Source: Bradyrhizobium canariense
GTDB lineage: Bacteria; Pseudomonadota; Alphaproteobacteria; Rhizobiales; Xanthobacteraceae
NCBI RefSeq assembly: GCF_018130465.1
Contig: NZ_JAFCKJ010000003.1
Span: forward strand, 744,001-808,000
Reading direction: 5' to 3'
DNA length: 64,000 nt
Below the pieces are notes generated by a model. It ran no database searches. It was not told where the DNA came from and was given only the letters and a program-made list of their open reading frames with translations. Position numbers and translations under genes: made by a program. Below, piece after piece: positions 41,734-49,972 of the stretch. Numbering within the stretch: position 1 is the stretch's first letter; each line of letters opens with the position of its first letter.

Positions 41734-43338
41734 ATGAGCACACTTGACGACGCTCTAGCGCGGCAGCCTCGGCTTCCGCGCTATCTTTGCCACCTTTACC
41801 AACGCCTCTGCCAAAGGCGACTCAATCTTGTAACTGGAGCCGGCATTTCTATCGACGCAGGAGTGCCTGATTGGCACGGCCTACTAGACCGACTTGCTGC
41901 AGCAGAGGAAGCGCTGAAGACTGATCTAGGCGAGCATCGTCAGGCCGGCCTAAATCCCGAATATCTGGGACAAATTATCTATCATCGATTTAAGAGCAGC
42001 TGCCCAGAAACCAATCCCTCCGAGTTACAAGCAGCAACGATTGAACATAATTGGGGCAAGGCAATACACGAGGCGATCTACGACAGGGTGCCGGCCAGCA
42101 TAGGCGACGTAGTGGGGAGACACCCTTACTTAGCACAGCTGCGCGACGTTGCACGCAAGGTTCCACTCGTTATTAATTTCAACTTCGACGACATTCTATC
42201 GGACGCAATCGGCGACGAAATCAAAGCTGGCGCACCGGGCAACGCGATGAGTGTTACCTGGCACCCTCCTCTTACCGATCGGGTCGATCTCACCACCATC
42301 TATCACGTCAACGGCATTCTTCCGCGTGTCAGCCTTCGCAAACGCAGCCCTCAGCTCATATTCACGGAAGATTCGTTTGCTGATGCGCGCGCCCGTGCTC
42401 CCGGCGTAAGCGCAGAATATATCTTTCTCCGCTTTGTCCAAAACACAATGCTGCTCGTTGGCCACTCGTTGGCGGACAGCTCTCTAAAGAACTACCTGCG
42501 CCTAAACCGCGACAAGAGCCCCGCTAACCACCACTACATGATCTTCTGGATGGAGCACGAGAACAAAGTCTCCGCAAGCCGCCGCCAAGACATTTTCGAA
42601 GCCAATTTGGAGCTGTACAATCTAATTACGATCTTCTTGACGTCGCCAGAGATTCGCGAATTTCTAGACGTTCTTAATCTGGATGAACGGGCATTCGGTG
42701 AACGCCTAGATTCTCTCGGCGAAGACCGTCGCTGGCGGTATCACTATTACATCGTCGGACCAGTCGCTGCGGGCAAATCGACACTCCTAGAACAACTTCG
42801 CTGTTTCCAAACGCATGAAGAATGGACGCGACCGCCCCCTCGGGAAATGTACCTTGCATCCACCAACATCGACGACCAGGAAAGAGAGGCCATCGATCGA
42901 TTCATTTATGCCGAACTCAAGGAAAAGAACAGGCGCATGCATGCGGCCCAAGCAGGATTCCATTTCATGGATCGTGCGCCGCTGGATCTCTACGCGTTCT
43001 CAAAGTCCGACAGCGAAAACTCAAAGAAGTCCGAGGAACTTCGCACATTGGTGACACGCGATCAGCCCCTACAGAAGGGAGAGATTCTGTTTATAGAGGC
43101 CTCACCTACCGCATTGGTCCGACGAAATATGTTGCGTGGTCGATCGCCGAATGAAGCTGGATCCGAGGCGTATTTTACTGAGCAAACCGAGAGCCTAAAA
43201 AAGGTTTACGCTCCCTATTTCGTGCTATCTACAGAGCAATACAGCGCTGGCGAGGTTGCACGTCAGGTCGCTCGTCACGTCTTGCTCCACGAATATCGTC
43301 CGGCTGACCTTGAAAAGATCATTGAACGCTATGAATGA
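41734..43338 (+). CDS. SIR2-domain protein fused to deoxynucleoside-kinase-like P-loop domain (block B)
   Basis: A 534-residue protein. Residues 28-280 are a SIR2 domain: VTGAGISIDAGVPDWHGLLD (GAG at 35-37), VINFNFDDILSD near 146 and YHVNG near 190 with the candidate His, then LLVGHSLADSSLKNYL. Residues 335-520 are a P-loop kinase: IVGPVAAGKSTLLEQL near 340, FHFMDRAPLDLYAF near 410 and LVRRNMLRGRSPNEAG as the LID region, most like deoxynucleoside or dNMP kinases. SIR2 in defence proteins breaks down NAD; fusion to a nucleoside kinase is unusual. It overlaps the next gene by 8 bases and follows the DUF6884-like gene by 6. Confidence 0.75.
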   Translation: MSTLDDALARQPRLPRYLCHLYQRLCQRRLNLVTGAGISIDAGVPDWHGLLDRLAAAEEALKTDLGEHRQAGLNPEYLGQIIYHRFKSSCPETNPSELQAATIEHNWGKAIHEAIYDRVPASIGDVVGRHPYLAQLRDVARKVPLVINFNFDDILSDAIGDEIKAGAPGNAMSVTWHPPLTDRVDLTTIYHVNGILPRVSLRKRSPQLIFTEDSFADARARAPGVSAEYIFLRFVQNTMLLVGHSLADSSLKNYLRLNRDKSPANHHYMIFWMEHENKVSASRRQDIFEANLELYNLITIFLTSPEIREFLDVLNLDERAFGERLDSLGEDRRWRYHYYIVGPVAAGKSTLLEQLRCFQTHEEWTRPPPREMYLASTNIDDQEREAIDRFIYAELKEKNRRMHAAQAGFHFMDRAPLDLYAFSKSDSENSKKSEELRTLVTRDQPLQKGEILFIEASPTALVRRNMLRGRSPNEAGSEAYFTEQTESLKKVYAPYFVLSTEQYSAGEVARQVARHVLLHEYRPADLEKIIERYE

Positions 43339-43798
43339 GGACCCCAGTTCTTTTCGCGTCTATTTGGCAGCACCGCTCTTCAATGACTCGGAGCGTAGCT
43401 TCAATTTGCGCCTTGCCGAACTTATCAGTCCGATGGCGGAGGTGTTCTTGCCACAACGCGATGGTAAGTTGATGCGCGATCTGGTGCGCAGCGGGATGCC
43501 TCTAACGGCCGCTAGAGAACTCGTGTTCGAGGCCGATATCAATGCGCTCAAGCATTGCGATTGCGTGGTCGCCGTGCTGGATGGACGAACAGTGGACGAA
43601 GGCGTCGCGTTCGAAATTGGCTACGCACGTGCGCTCGACAAATTATGTTTGGGAGTCAAGACAGACGATCGAACGCTGCTCGCCACTGGCGATAACCCAA
43701 TGATTGTGGCCGCGTGCAACGAAATCTTCGGCAGCGTGCTTGAACTCGTGCACAGCCTCCGCGGCAGATTACTATCGATCCGGAAGCTCGTCGGCTGA
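43331..43798 (+). CDS. Nucleoside 2-deoxyribosyltransferase (block B)
   Basis: A 155-residue protein of the nucleoside 2-deoxyribosyltransferase fold (DRHyd superfamily). FRVYLAAPLFNDSERSFNLR is the start, LKHCDCVVAVLDGRTVDEGV the middle, and DEGVAFEIGYARALDK near residue 88 the substrate-binding and catalytic Glu motif. The enzyme moves or removes the base from deoxyribonucleosides through a covalent Glu-deoxyribose step. Its ATG lies inside the end of the SIR2-kinase gene (8-base overlap), so translation is coupled. It probably works on the same nucleosides or nucleotides as the kinase domain. Confidence 0.83.
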   Translation: MNEDPSSFRVYLAAPLFNDSERSFNLRLAELISPMAEVFLPQRDGKLMRDLVRSGMPLTAARELVFEADINALKHCDCVVAVLDGRTVDEGVAFEIGYARALDKLCLGVKTDDRTLLATGDNPMIVAACNEIFGSVLELVHSLRGRLLSIRKLVG

Positions 43799-43825
43799 AA
43801 CTTGGCGGTGGACCGAGCCCCCTCC

Positions 43826-45424
43826 CTACTCCCACTCAATCGTCCCAGGCGGCTTGCTCGTCACGTCGTACACCACCCGGTTCACGCCCTTCACCTCGTT
43901 GATGATGCGCGTGGCGGTCTCGCCGAGAAACTTCATGTCGAACTGGTAGAAGTCCGCGGTCATGCCGTCGGTTGAGGTGACGGCGCGCAGGCCCACGACG
44001 AAGTCGTAGGTGCGGCCGTCGCCCATGACGCCGACGGTCTTGACCGGGAGCAGCACGGCAAACGCCTGCCAGATCTCGTCGTAGAGACCGTGCTTGCGGA
44101 TCTGGTCGATGTAGACGGCGTCGGCCTTGCGCAGGATGTCGAGCTTGTCCTTCGTGATGTCGCCGGGGCAGCGGATGGCGAGGCCCGGACCCGGGAACGG
44201 GTGGCGGCCGACGAAGATTTCGGGCAGGCCGAGCTCGCGCCCTAACTTGCGCACCTCGTCCTTGAACAGCTCGCGCAGCGGCTCGACCAGCTTCATGTTC
44301 ATGCGTTCAGGGAGACCGCCGACATTGTGGTGCGACTTGATCGTCACCGAGGGGCCGCCGGTGAAGGAGACGCTCTCGATCACGTCGGGATAGAGCGTGC
44401 CCTGCGCCAGGAAGTCGGCGCCACCGATCTTCTTGGCCTCCTGCTCGAACACCTCGATGAAGAGGCGGCCGATGGTCTTGCGCTTGGTTTCGGGGTCGGT
44501 GACGCCTTCGAGCTCGCCGAGGAATTGCTTGGATGCGTCCACGTGCACGAGCGGGATGTTGTAGTGGTGGCGGAACAGGTCGACCACGGTCTTGGCTTCG
44601 TCAAGGCGCAGCATGCCGTGGTCGACGAACACGCAAGTGAGCTGGTCGCCAATGGCTTCGTGGATCAGCACGGCGGCCACGGCCGAATCGACGCCGCCGG
44701 AGAGGCCGCAGATCACCTTGCCCTTGCCGACCTGGGCGCGGATCTTCGCGATCTCCTCCTCGCGGAAGGCGCGCATGGTCCAGTCGCCGGTGAGGCCTGC
44801 GATCTTGCGGACGAAATTGCGGATCAGTTTTGCGCCATCGGGCGTGTGCACCACTTCGGGGTGGAACATCAGGCCGTAGTATTTGCGGGTCTCGTCCTGG
44901 ATGATCGCGAACGGCGCGTTCGGCGAGGTGCCGGCGACGGAGAAGCCCGGCGGCATCTTTGTGATGCGGTCGCCATGGCTCATCCAGACCTGGTTCTTGC
45001 CGCCCGGTGACCAGACGTCCTCGAACAGCTTGCTCGGCGCCTTCACCTCGACATCGGCGCGGCCGAATTCGCGGTGATGGCCGCCCTCGACCGTGCCGCC
45101 AAGCTGCTCGGCCATGGTCATCTGGCCGTAGCAGATGCCGAGCACCGGCACGCCTGAGGCGAAGATCAGTTGCGGGGCGCGCGGCGAGCCGGCCTCATGC
45201 ACCGACTCCGGTCCGCCGGAGAGAATCACCGCTTTCGGCTTCATCTCGTTGAAGGCCGCTTCGGCCTTGTTGAACGGGACGATCTCGCAATAGACGCCGT
45301 CCTCGCGCACGCGGCGCGCGATCAGCTGCGTCACCTGGCTGCCGAAGTCGACGATGAGAATCTTGTCATGCGCCGAGGCCACGGAGGGCGTCGACGCGGA
45401 GCGGTCGTTCTGTGCTGCTGTCAT
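43826..45424 (-). CDS. guaA: GMP synthase (glutamine-hydrolysing)
   Basis: A 532-residue enzyme making GMP from XMP with glutamine and ATP. The amidotransferase half has the nucleophile in VLGICYGQ (Cys98) and [11 protein letters not shown] with the His/Glu pair. The ATP pyrophosphatase half has [16 protein letters not shown], then [20 protein letters not shown], and the end is [11 protein letters not shown], the universal GuaA terminus. The length is normal. I chose [10 protein letters not shown] at 45424; the longer frame to 45502 adds residues unlike the family. The 3' end serves as the insertion site of the defence island. Confidence 0.97.
   Translation of the reverse strand: MTAAQNDRSASTPSVASAHDKILIVDFGSQVTQLIARRVREDGVYCEIVPFNKAEAAFNEMKPKAVILSGGPESVHEAGSPRAPQLIFASGVPVLGICYGQMTMAEQLGGTVEGGHHREFGRADVEVKAPSKLFEDVWSPGGKNQVWMSHGDRITKMPPGFSVAGTSPNAPFAIIQDETRKYYGLMFHPEVVHTPDGAKLIRNFVRKIAGLTGDWTMRAFREEEIAKIRAQVGKGKVICGLSGGVDSAVAAVLIHEAIGDQLTCVFVDHGMLRLDEAKTVVDLFRHHYNIPLVHVDASKQFLGELEGVTDPETKRKTIGRLFIEVFEQEAKKIGGADFLAQGTLYPDVIESVSFTGGPSVTIKSHHNVGGLPERMNMKLVEPLRELFKDEVRKLGRELGLPEIFVGRHPFPGPGLAIRCPGDITKDKLDILRKADAVYIDQIRKHGLYDEIWQAFAVLLPVKTVGVMGDGRTYDFVVGLRAVTSTDGMTADFYQFDMKFLGETATRIINEVKGVNRVVYDVTSKPPGTIEWE
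43830..43895. repeat. guaA 3' end, right boundary of island (attR-like)
   Basis: These bases are the last codons of guaA and match 39024-39090. Because the intact gene reads through here with TAG as stop, this copy is the one the element supplied or rebuilt, and the other is the displaced original. Confidence 0.8.
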
Positions 45425-45571
45425 GGCAAGCAGATACGCGACGGGGGCTTTTCCCGCAACCGCGCGGGCCGCGCGCCCACATTCTTCTTTGAGCATGGAC
45501 AAATGGATATAGGTAAGTATTATTGACCTATTATGCTCCGCGTCACACAGGGGCGATCAGGGAGGACGCTT

Positions 45572-45943
45572 GTGTCACAGCACCATCAGCCATCTACGCT
45601 TGCCGCACTCGGCCGGACCTGGGTCGAGGCCTGGAATACTGGCGAGCTCGAACGCGTGCTCACGCTCTATGACGAGGACGCCGTGATGACCTCGGACCGC
45701 ATCCCCGTGATGGGGTTCGATGAAAGCGGCACCGTGCGCGGCAAGGACGCGTTGCGGGCCTATTGGGGCAAGGCGCTCGCCCTGTTGCCGAACCTGCATT
45801 TTTCGCTGATCGAATTGTTCGTCAGCCCGGACAGCGTGGTGGTGTTCTACGAGAACGAGCGCGGCAAGCGGATCTGCGAATATCTGCGGGTGAATGCGGC
45901 GGGGCTGATCGTACAGGGGTCGGCAAACCATTTGCCGCATTGA
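45572..45943 (+). CDS. NTF2-like (SnoaL-like) protein
   Basis: A 123-residue NTF2-fold protein. TWVEAWNTGELERVLTLYDE is the usual start helix, DAVMTSDRIPVMGFDESGTV the first strands, and VVVFYENERGKRICEYLRVN the last. I chose GTG 45572 because GGAGG lies 6 bases upstream; the ATG at 45533 has none. It is divergent from guaA. Function unknown; likely a small-molecule-binding or isomerase-type fold. Confidence 0.75.
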   Translation: MSQHHQPSTLAALGRTWVEAWNTGELERVLTLYDEDAVMTSDRIPVMGFDESGTVRGKDALRAYWGKALALLPNLHFSLIELFVSPDSVVVFYENERGKRICEYLRVNAAGLIVQGSANHLPH

Positions 45944-45980
45944 ACGCTCGCCGGGTTGAACGCTGCCGCCTCGCCCACCG

Positions 45981-46104
45981 CTGTCATTCCCCGCCTTGTG
46001 CGCAATCGCGCACCGGAGCGGGGAATCCAGTACGCCGCGGCTTTTCCGTATCACGGCACGGTCTCTGGAATACTGGATCGCCCGCTTTCGCGGGCGATGA
46101 CACC
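45981..46104. repeat. Palindromic intergenic repeat (TGTCATTCCCCGC type)
   Basis: The ends CTGTCATTCCCCGC and GCGGGCGATGACACC flank inverted copies of GGAATCCAGTA and TACTGGATC. A similar unit is at 59391-59530. Together with the next repeat it fills much of the 332-base gap 45944-46275. Confidence 0.7.
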
Positions 46105-46134
46105 GAGAGTGAGGTACGAGCGTGCCTCAAGCTC

Positions 46135-46215
46135 GTCATTGCGAGCGCTGAGAAGCAATCCAGGCTGCCTCCGCAGATGCATTTCAGGATTGCTTCGCAG
46201 CGCTCGCAACGACGG
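46135..46215. repeat. Palindromic intergenic repeat, second copy of the 4767 family
   Basis: CGTCATTGCGAGCGCTGAGA at one end and CGCTCGCAACGACGG at the other, with GCAATCCAGGC and CAGGATTGC inside, repeat the plan of 4767-4880. Confidence 0.75.
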
Positions 46216-46275
46216 AGACTGTGGCAACGGCCTGCGCTAACAACGGCGCTGCCGGCTCCGACACAGGATTCCACG

Positions 46276-46608
46276 ATGAAACTCCCCACCTCCCCCTTCA
46301 CCGTCACCGACTGGAGCAAGGTCGAGCCGACCAAGCATGCCGGCGAGACCGGCCAGGCGCTGTGGCGCACGCTGAACATCGGCGATCTCCGGGTGCGGAT
46401 GGTCGAGTATTCGCCGGGCTATCTCGCCGATCATTGGTGCGACCGCGGACACGTCATCTTCGTGGTCAAGGGCGAGCTCGATTCGGAGCTGCGCGACGGG
46501 CGCAAGTTCAAGCTCACGGCGGGGATGAGCTACCAGGTCTCGGATTTCGGCGACGCCGCGCACCGGTCCTCGACGGCGACGGGGGCGACGCTGTTTATCG
46601 TCGATTGA
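46276..46608 (+). CDS. DHCW-motif cupin protein
   Basis: A 110-residue single-domain cupin. YLADHWCDRGHVIFVVKGEL has the DHWC-type motif of a small cupin family (usual label DHCW-motif cupin) and MSYQVSDFGDAAHRSSTATG is motif 2. Two His and one Asp/Glu could bind a metal. AGGA lies 8 bases before the ATG. Longer frames to 45763 run through the repeats and are rejected. Function unknown. Confidence 0.83.
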   Translation: MKLPTSPFTVTDWSKVEPTKHAGETGQALWRTLNIGDLRVRMVEYSPGYLADHWCDRGHVIFVVKGELDSELRDGRKFKLTAGMSYQVSDFGDAAHRSSTATGATLFIVD

Positions 46609-46867
46609 GGCGCCCCGGAAGGGTTAATTTGCACCGCAAAATAGCAAAATTCGGCGACATCCCGAGCGACGGGTGATGCCTTGAAGTGGCCCCAAAATCT
46701 CGCTATATTGTGATCATCGATACTTGGCCGAACGACTGGGCCGCTTCGCTTCGTTGCTGACGGGCGCGCACGCTTCAGATGATTTCTCCAACATCGACTG
46801 ATCAGGACTATGGGCGCAATAGTGCGTACCGGTCCGCGTGTTAACTTCTTAAGCAAAGGAAATTCCC

Positions 46868-47077
46868 ATGGCTATGGGCACCGTGAAGTGGTTCAACAAT
46901 CAAAAGGGCTTTGGTTTCATTCAGCCGGATGACGGCGACAAGGACGTGTTCGTGCACATCAGCGCCGTCGAGCGCGCTGGCCTGTCGACCCTCAACGAGG
47001 GCCAGAAGGTCTCGTTCGACATCGTCGCCGATCGTCGCAGCGGCAAGTCCTCCGCTGACAATCTCCGCGTCGGCTAA
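46868..47077 (+). CDS. cspA: Cold-shock protein CspA family
   Basis: A 69-residue single cold-shock domain: [20 protein letters not shown] (RNP1 motif KGFGFI), [13 protein letters not shown] (RNP2 motif VFVHI). It binds single-stranded RNA/DNA as an RNA chaperone. A 259-base gap upstream (46609-46867) probably holds a long 5' leader, as is usual for cold-shock mRNAs; AAGGAAA lies 8-9 bases before the ATG. A clear intrinsic terminator follows at 47137. Confidence 0.95.
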   Translation: MAMGTVKWFNNQKGFGFIQPDDGDKDVFVHISAVERAGLSTLNEGQKVSFDIVADRRSGKSSADNLRVG

Positions 47078-47090
47078 GAGCCGCGCACGG

Positions 47091-47123
47091 CGCTTCTGAC
47101 TACGGACGTACCGGTCAGAAGCG
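47091..47123 (+). other. Hairpin downstream of cspA
   Basis: CGCTTCTGAC and GTCAGAAGCG form a perfect 10-bp stem with a 13-base loop between the cspA stop and the terminator. It probably protects or shapes the cspA 3' end. Confidence 0.6.
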
Positions 47124-47136
47124 TTGAGACAATAGA

Positions 47137-47169
47137 CCCCGCGACCGGCTTCCGGTTCGCGGGGTTTTT
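47137..47169 (+). terminator. Rho-independent terminator of cspA
   Basis: CCCCGCGACCGG pairs with CCGGTTCGCGGGG (one mispaired base) and is followed by TTTTTG, a classical intrinsic terminator on the plus strand. Confidence 0.92.
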
Positions 47170-47195
47170 GTTTTGGGGGGGGCCGCCGCACCCGC

Positions 47196-47319
47196 GGTGC
47201 CGTAGGGTGGATGAGCGTAGCGTAATCCACCAACGCCTGTTTGCGCGGACGGAGAAGCGGTGGATTACGCCAGCGGACTGCGCTTTGGGCAGCCCCCGGC
47301 TAATCCACCCTACGGCACC
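47196..47319. repeat. Long inverted repeat GGTGCCGTAGGGTGGAT
   Basis: Left arm GGTGCCGTAGGGTGGAT (47196-47212) and right arm ATCCACCCTACGGCACC (47303-47319) are perfect complements 90 bases apart. The right arm runs up to the stop codon of the RsmB-type gene. The CCGTAGGGTGG core is a common dispersed bacterial repeat as far as I recall. Confidence 0.8.
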
Positions 47320-48617
47320 TACGCCTTCTTCAGGACCGAGACGAAGAACCCGTCCGTCCCCGTCCGCCGCGGCGTCATCAGCCAGCCTTCGGCCGATCGC
47401 AGCGCGGCTTGCGCAAACTCTTCCGCCTTGTCCCAGAGCACGTTCGCGGTCTGCTCGGGCGGCACCACCGCGAACTCGGGATGGCGGGCTGTGAACGCCC
47501 TCACCTGCTCGCCGTTCTCCTCTGACAGCACCGAGCAGGTGATGTAGGCGATGCGGCCGCCGGCCTTGAGCAGCGGCACCGCGCGCTCGAGCACCTCGGT
47601 CTGGTCCCGCAGGCGAATCTCCAGCGCGCCCGGGCGCATGCGCCATTTGGCGTCGGGGTTGCGGCGCCAGGTTCCGGTTCCCGTGCAGGGCGCGTCGATC
47701 ACGACGAGGTCGGCGGTGGCGCTGATGTCGGCCAGCGGATCGGCCTCGCCCTTGGGCGTGCGCACATCGGCATTGTGGACGCCGGCGCGCGACAGGCGTT
47801 CGTGAATGGGAGCAAGCTGCCGCTTGTCGCTGTCGGTCGCGATCAGCCGGCCCTTGCCCTGCATCATCGCGGCGAGCGCCAGCGTCTTGCCGCCGGCCCC
47901 CGCACAGAGATCGATCACCTGCTCGCCGGGTTTTGCCGCGGTCAGGGCAGCCGCAAGCTGCGACCCCTCATCCTGCACTTCAATTGCGCCCTTGATGAAA
48001 TCCTCTTCGGCCTGGATGCCGGGGTTGCGCGCATCGGCCGAAAGCGCGATGCGCAGGCCCGTCGCCGACCAATGCGTCGGTTTCGCATGAAGATGAGCAA
48101 GCGCGTGCAGCACCTTGTCGCGATTGGATTTTAGCGTGTTGACGCGCAGGTCGAGCGGCGCCCGGCTCGCCATCGCGGCCGCCTCCGCGACGCGCTCTTC
48201 GCCGAACGCCTTTGCCAGGTACGGATCCAGCCATTCCGGATAGTCGCCGGCGATCGCGGCCGGAGCACCTTCAAGGGACCGCGAGGCAAGCGCGGCCTGC
48301 TCGGCCTCGGTCAGCGGCGCGGGGGCAAAGCGGCTGCCGTCGAACAGCGCGGTCATGGTCGCCACGTCCATGTTGCGCTCGAGGCGAAGCATGCCGATCA
48401 GCCGCGCCCGCGCGGTGTCGGACTCCATCAGGTAGGCGCTCGAGGCGTAGCGGCGCAGCACGTCCCAGACGAGGCCGGCGATCGCGGCGCGGTCGCCGGA
48501 GCCGGCGAAGCGGTGCGCGGTGCCCCACTCCTTCAACGCCTTGGCCGCGGGCACGCGGTCTTTCTCGATGGTGTCGATCAGTTCGATGGCTGCGGACAGC
48601 CGGGCAGCGGGAGTCAT
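47319..48617 (-). CDS. RsmB/NOP-type RNA cytosine-C5 methyltransferase
   Basis: A 432-residue protein. Residues 1-140 are an N-terminal NusB-like/RNA-binding region (WDVLRRYASSAYLM) and the rest is a class I methyltransferase: VIDLCAGAGGKTLALAAMMQ, VIDAPCTGTGTWRRNPDAKW (catalytic Cys in PC) and ITCSVLSEENGEQV (second Cys). The two-cysteine pattern marks an m5C methyltransferase acting on rRNA or tRNA, close to RsmB of 16S rRNA. I leave the symbol open because the exact target base cannot be read. The stop is at the right arm of the long inverted repeat. Confidence 0.9.
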   Translation of the reverse strand: MTPAARLSAAIELIDTIEKDRVPAAKALKEWGTAHRFAGSGDRAAIAGLVWDVLRRYASSAYLMESDTARARLIGMLRLERNMDVATMTALFDGSRFAPAPLTEAEQAALASRSLEGAPAAIAGDYPEWLDPYLAKAFGEERVAEAAAMASRAPLDLRVNTLKSNRDKVLHALAHLHAKPTHWSATGLRIALSADARNPGIQAEEDFIKGAIEVQDEGSQLAAALTAAKPGEQVIDLCAGAGGKTLALAAMMQGKGRLIATDSDKRQLAPIHERLSRAGVHNADVRTPKGEADPLADISATADLVVIDAPCTGTGTWRRNPDAKWRMRPGALEIRLRDQTEVLERAVPLLKAGGRIAYITCSVLSEENGEQVRAFTARHPEFAVVPPEQTANVLWDKAEEFAQAALRSAEGWLMTPRRTGTDGFFVSVLKKA

Positions 48618-48651
48618 TTGAATCTTTCAGATCAGGATCAGCGAGTAGCGC

Positions 48652-49074
48652 CTAGATAAGCAACAGCATTTTCAGCGCGAAGTAGATCCACATCGCGAGC
48701 AGGACGAGCACGCCGGCAAGCCAGATCGTGGAGCGGCGCCCGAGATTGTTGGAGGAGACGAAGATTCCGGCATGGACGAAGCGCGTCACCACGAACACCC
48801 AGGACATCAGCACGATGAAGAGATCGGCATGGCGCAAGGGGAGCGCCAGCGCGATCAGGACATAGAACAGCACCGGCAGTTCGAACTGGTTGCGGTAGCA
48901 ATTGGCGAATTGTGTGGCGCCCTTCGGCCAGTTGGGCTCGCCCAGCGCAATGTCACGGCTCTTGGTCTCGCCGGAAACGAGCGCGCGCCGACGTCCCATC
49001 GCCATGGCGATCAGGAGCGCGAAGGTGAGACCGACCTGTACGAAGACCGGCAGCAAAACCATTTGAACGGACAT
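48652..49074 (-). CDS. MAPEG-family membrane protein
   Basis: A 140-residue, four-helix membrane protein. VGLTFALLIAMAMGRRRALV, then FANCYRNQFELPVLFYVLIA, then RHADLFIVLMSWVFVVTRFV are the MAPEG signatures (NQFELPVLFY motif). The family includes glutathione transferases of eicosanoid metabolism; bacterial members are of uncertain role. I took the ATG at 49072-49074 to start the family motif. The start site is weak. It lies 35 bases upstream of the RsmB-type gene on the same strand and may be co-transcribed with it. Confidence 0.85.
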   Translation of the reverse strand: MSVQMVLLPVFVQVGLTFALLIAMAMGRRRALVSGETKSRDIALGEPNWPKGATQFANCYRNQFELPVLFYVLIALALPLRHADLFIVLMSWVFVVTRFVHAGIFVSSNNLGRRSTIWLAGVLVLLAMWIYFALKMLLLI

Positions 49075-49242
49075 TGGAATTTCCCGGGATTTTCCCATCC
49101 GGCGGAAGGCACAGCTAGCGTCCATTAGCCGTCACCGCTGGTCCTGACAATCAACGAGTTGAACCGGCGTTCCCGATGAGGCGACCAACTGTCGACAGTT
49201 AAAGCGATTTTGCCCCCTTGGGGCGCAAGGCGAGAGACCGCC

Positions 49243-49902
49243 ATGAATACCCTCTTCAGCCAGCTCGCCAGCCTGATCGGCGGTTTGACCGAATCCCCTG
49301 ACGGCCAGTTCGGCCTCCTGATGTCGGCGCTATCAGGCATCGCGACGGCGCTCGCGGTGGCGCTGGCGATGACGGTCTACTTCCGAATGAGCTATCGGAC
49401 CTGGCGCGATGTCCTCAGGCATGGCCTCGCTGCGCTCGCCGCTCTCGCGCTGTTCGCCTTTGCCGGCTACGACATGCGCCATGCCGCGCTGGCCTATCTC
49501 GGCCTCAATCCGTCGAAACCCGCGGTCGAGTTCGAGATCCGCATGCCGAGGGAGACCTTGACGGCGGCGTCCGACACCCAGGTCGAGCTGCATACCGACC
49601 GCAACCAGACGCTGGCGCTGGTCGACGGCGTGCGGGATCTCGGTGATGGCCGCTCCTTGCTGCGTGGCGCGGTGGCGCTCAACCACCGCACCGCGGACCG
49701 CGTGCTGGTCGTGAACCTGTCCGGCAAGGGCACCTTCGAATTCCGCCTCCGCCTGCCGGCCGAGCCGCATCGCGCCGAGCAGTTCGGCGCTCAGTTCGGC
49801 CGTCAGTTCAGCCCTTGGCACCTCGCCGACCGCATCGCCTCGCCGCTGGCCGGCCCGGTCGCGCCGCAGGACGCCTACACGATCCGCTACCGCGTGCTTT
49901 AA
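49243..49902 (+). CDS. Membrane-anchored protein of unknown function
   Basis: A 219-residue protein. Two hydrophobic helices (about residues 27-47, SALSGIATALAVALAMTVYF, and 64-80, LAALAALALFAFAGYDMRHA) anchor it; the remaining ~130 residues form a beta-rich soluble domain (FEIRMPRETLTAASDTQVEL, TADRVLVVNLSGKGTFEFRL) that would face the periplasm. No family is recognised. It is divergent from the MAPEG gene and followed by a metallophosphoesterase after 70 bases. Confidence 0.65.
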   Translation: MNTLFSQLASLIGGLTESPDGQFGLLMSALSGIATALAVALAMTVYFRMSYRTWRDVLRHGLAALAALALFAFAGYDMRHAALAYLGLNPSKPAVEFEIRMPRETLTAASDTQVELHTDRNQTLALVDGVRDLGDGRSLLRGAVALNHRTADRVLVVNLSGKGTFEFRLRLPAEPHRAEQFGAQFGRQFSPWHLADRIASPLAGPVAPQDAYTIRYRVL

Positions 49903-49972
49903 ACATTGTTCGATCGCGGATCGTGGGCGCGCCGTCATCGTTCCGACGCCTGGCCGTGCCTATGATCGTCCC

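Noticed and set aside
39024-43895. Integrase or transposase within the island
   Set aside because: No reading frame shows an integrase or transposase motif.
43826-45502. Longer guaA start at 45502
   Set aside because: The extra 26 residues are unlike GuaA; the ATG at 45424 gives the normal length.
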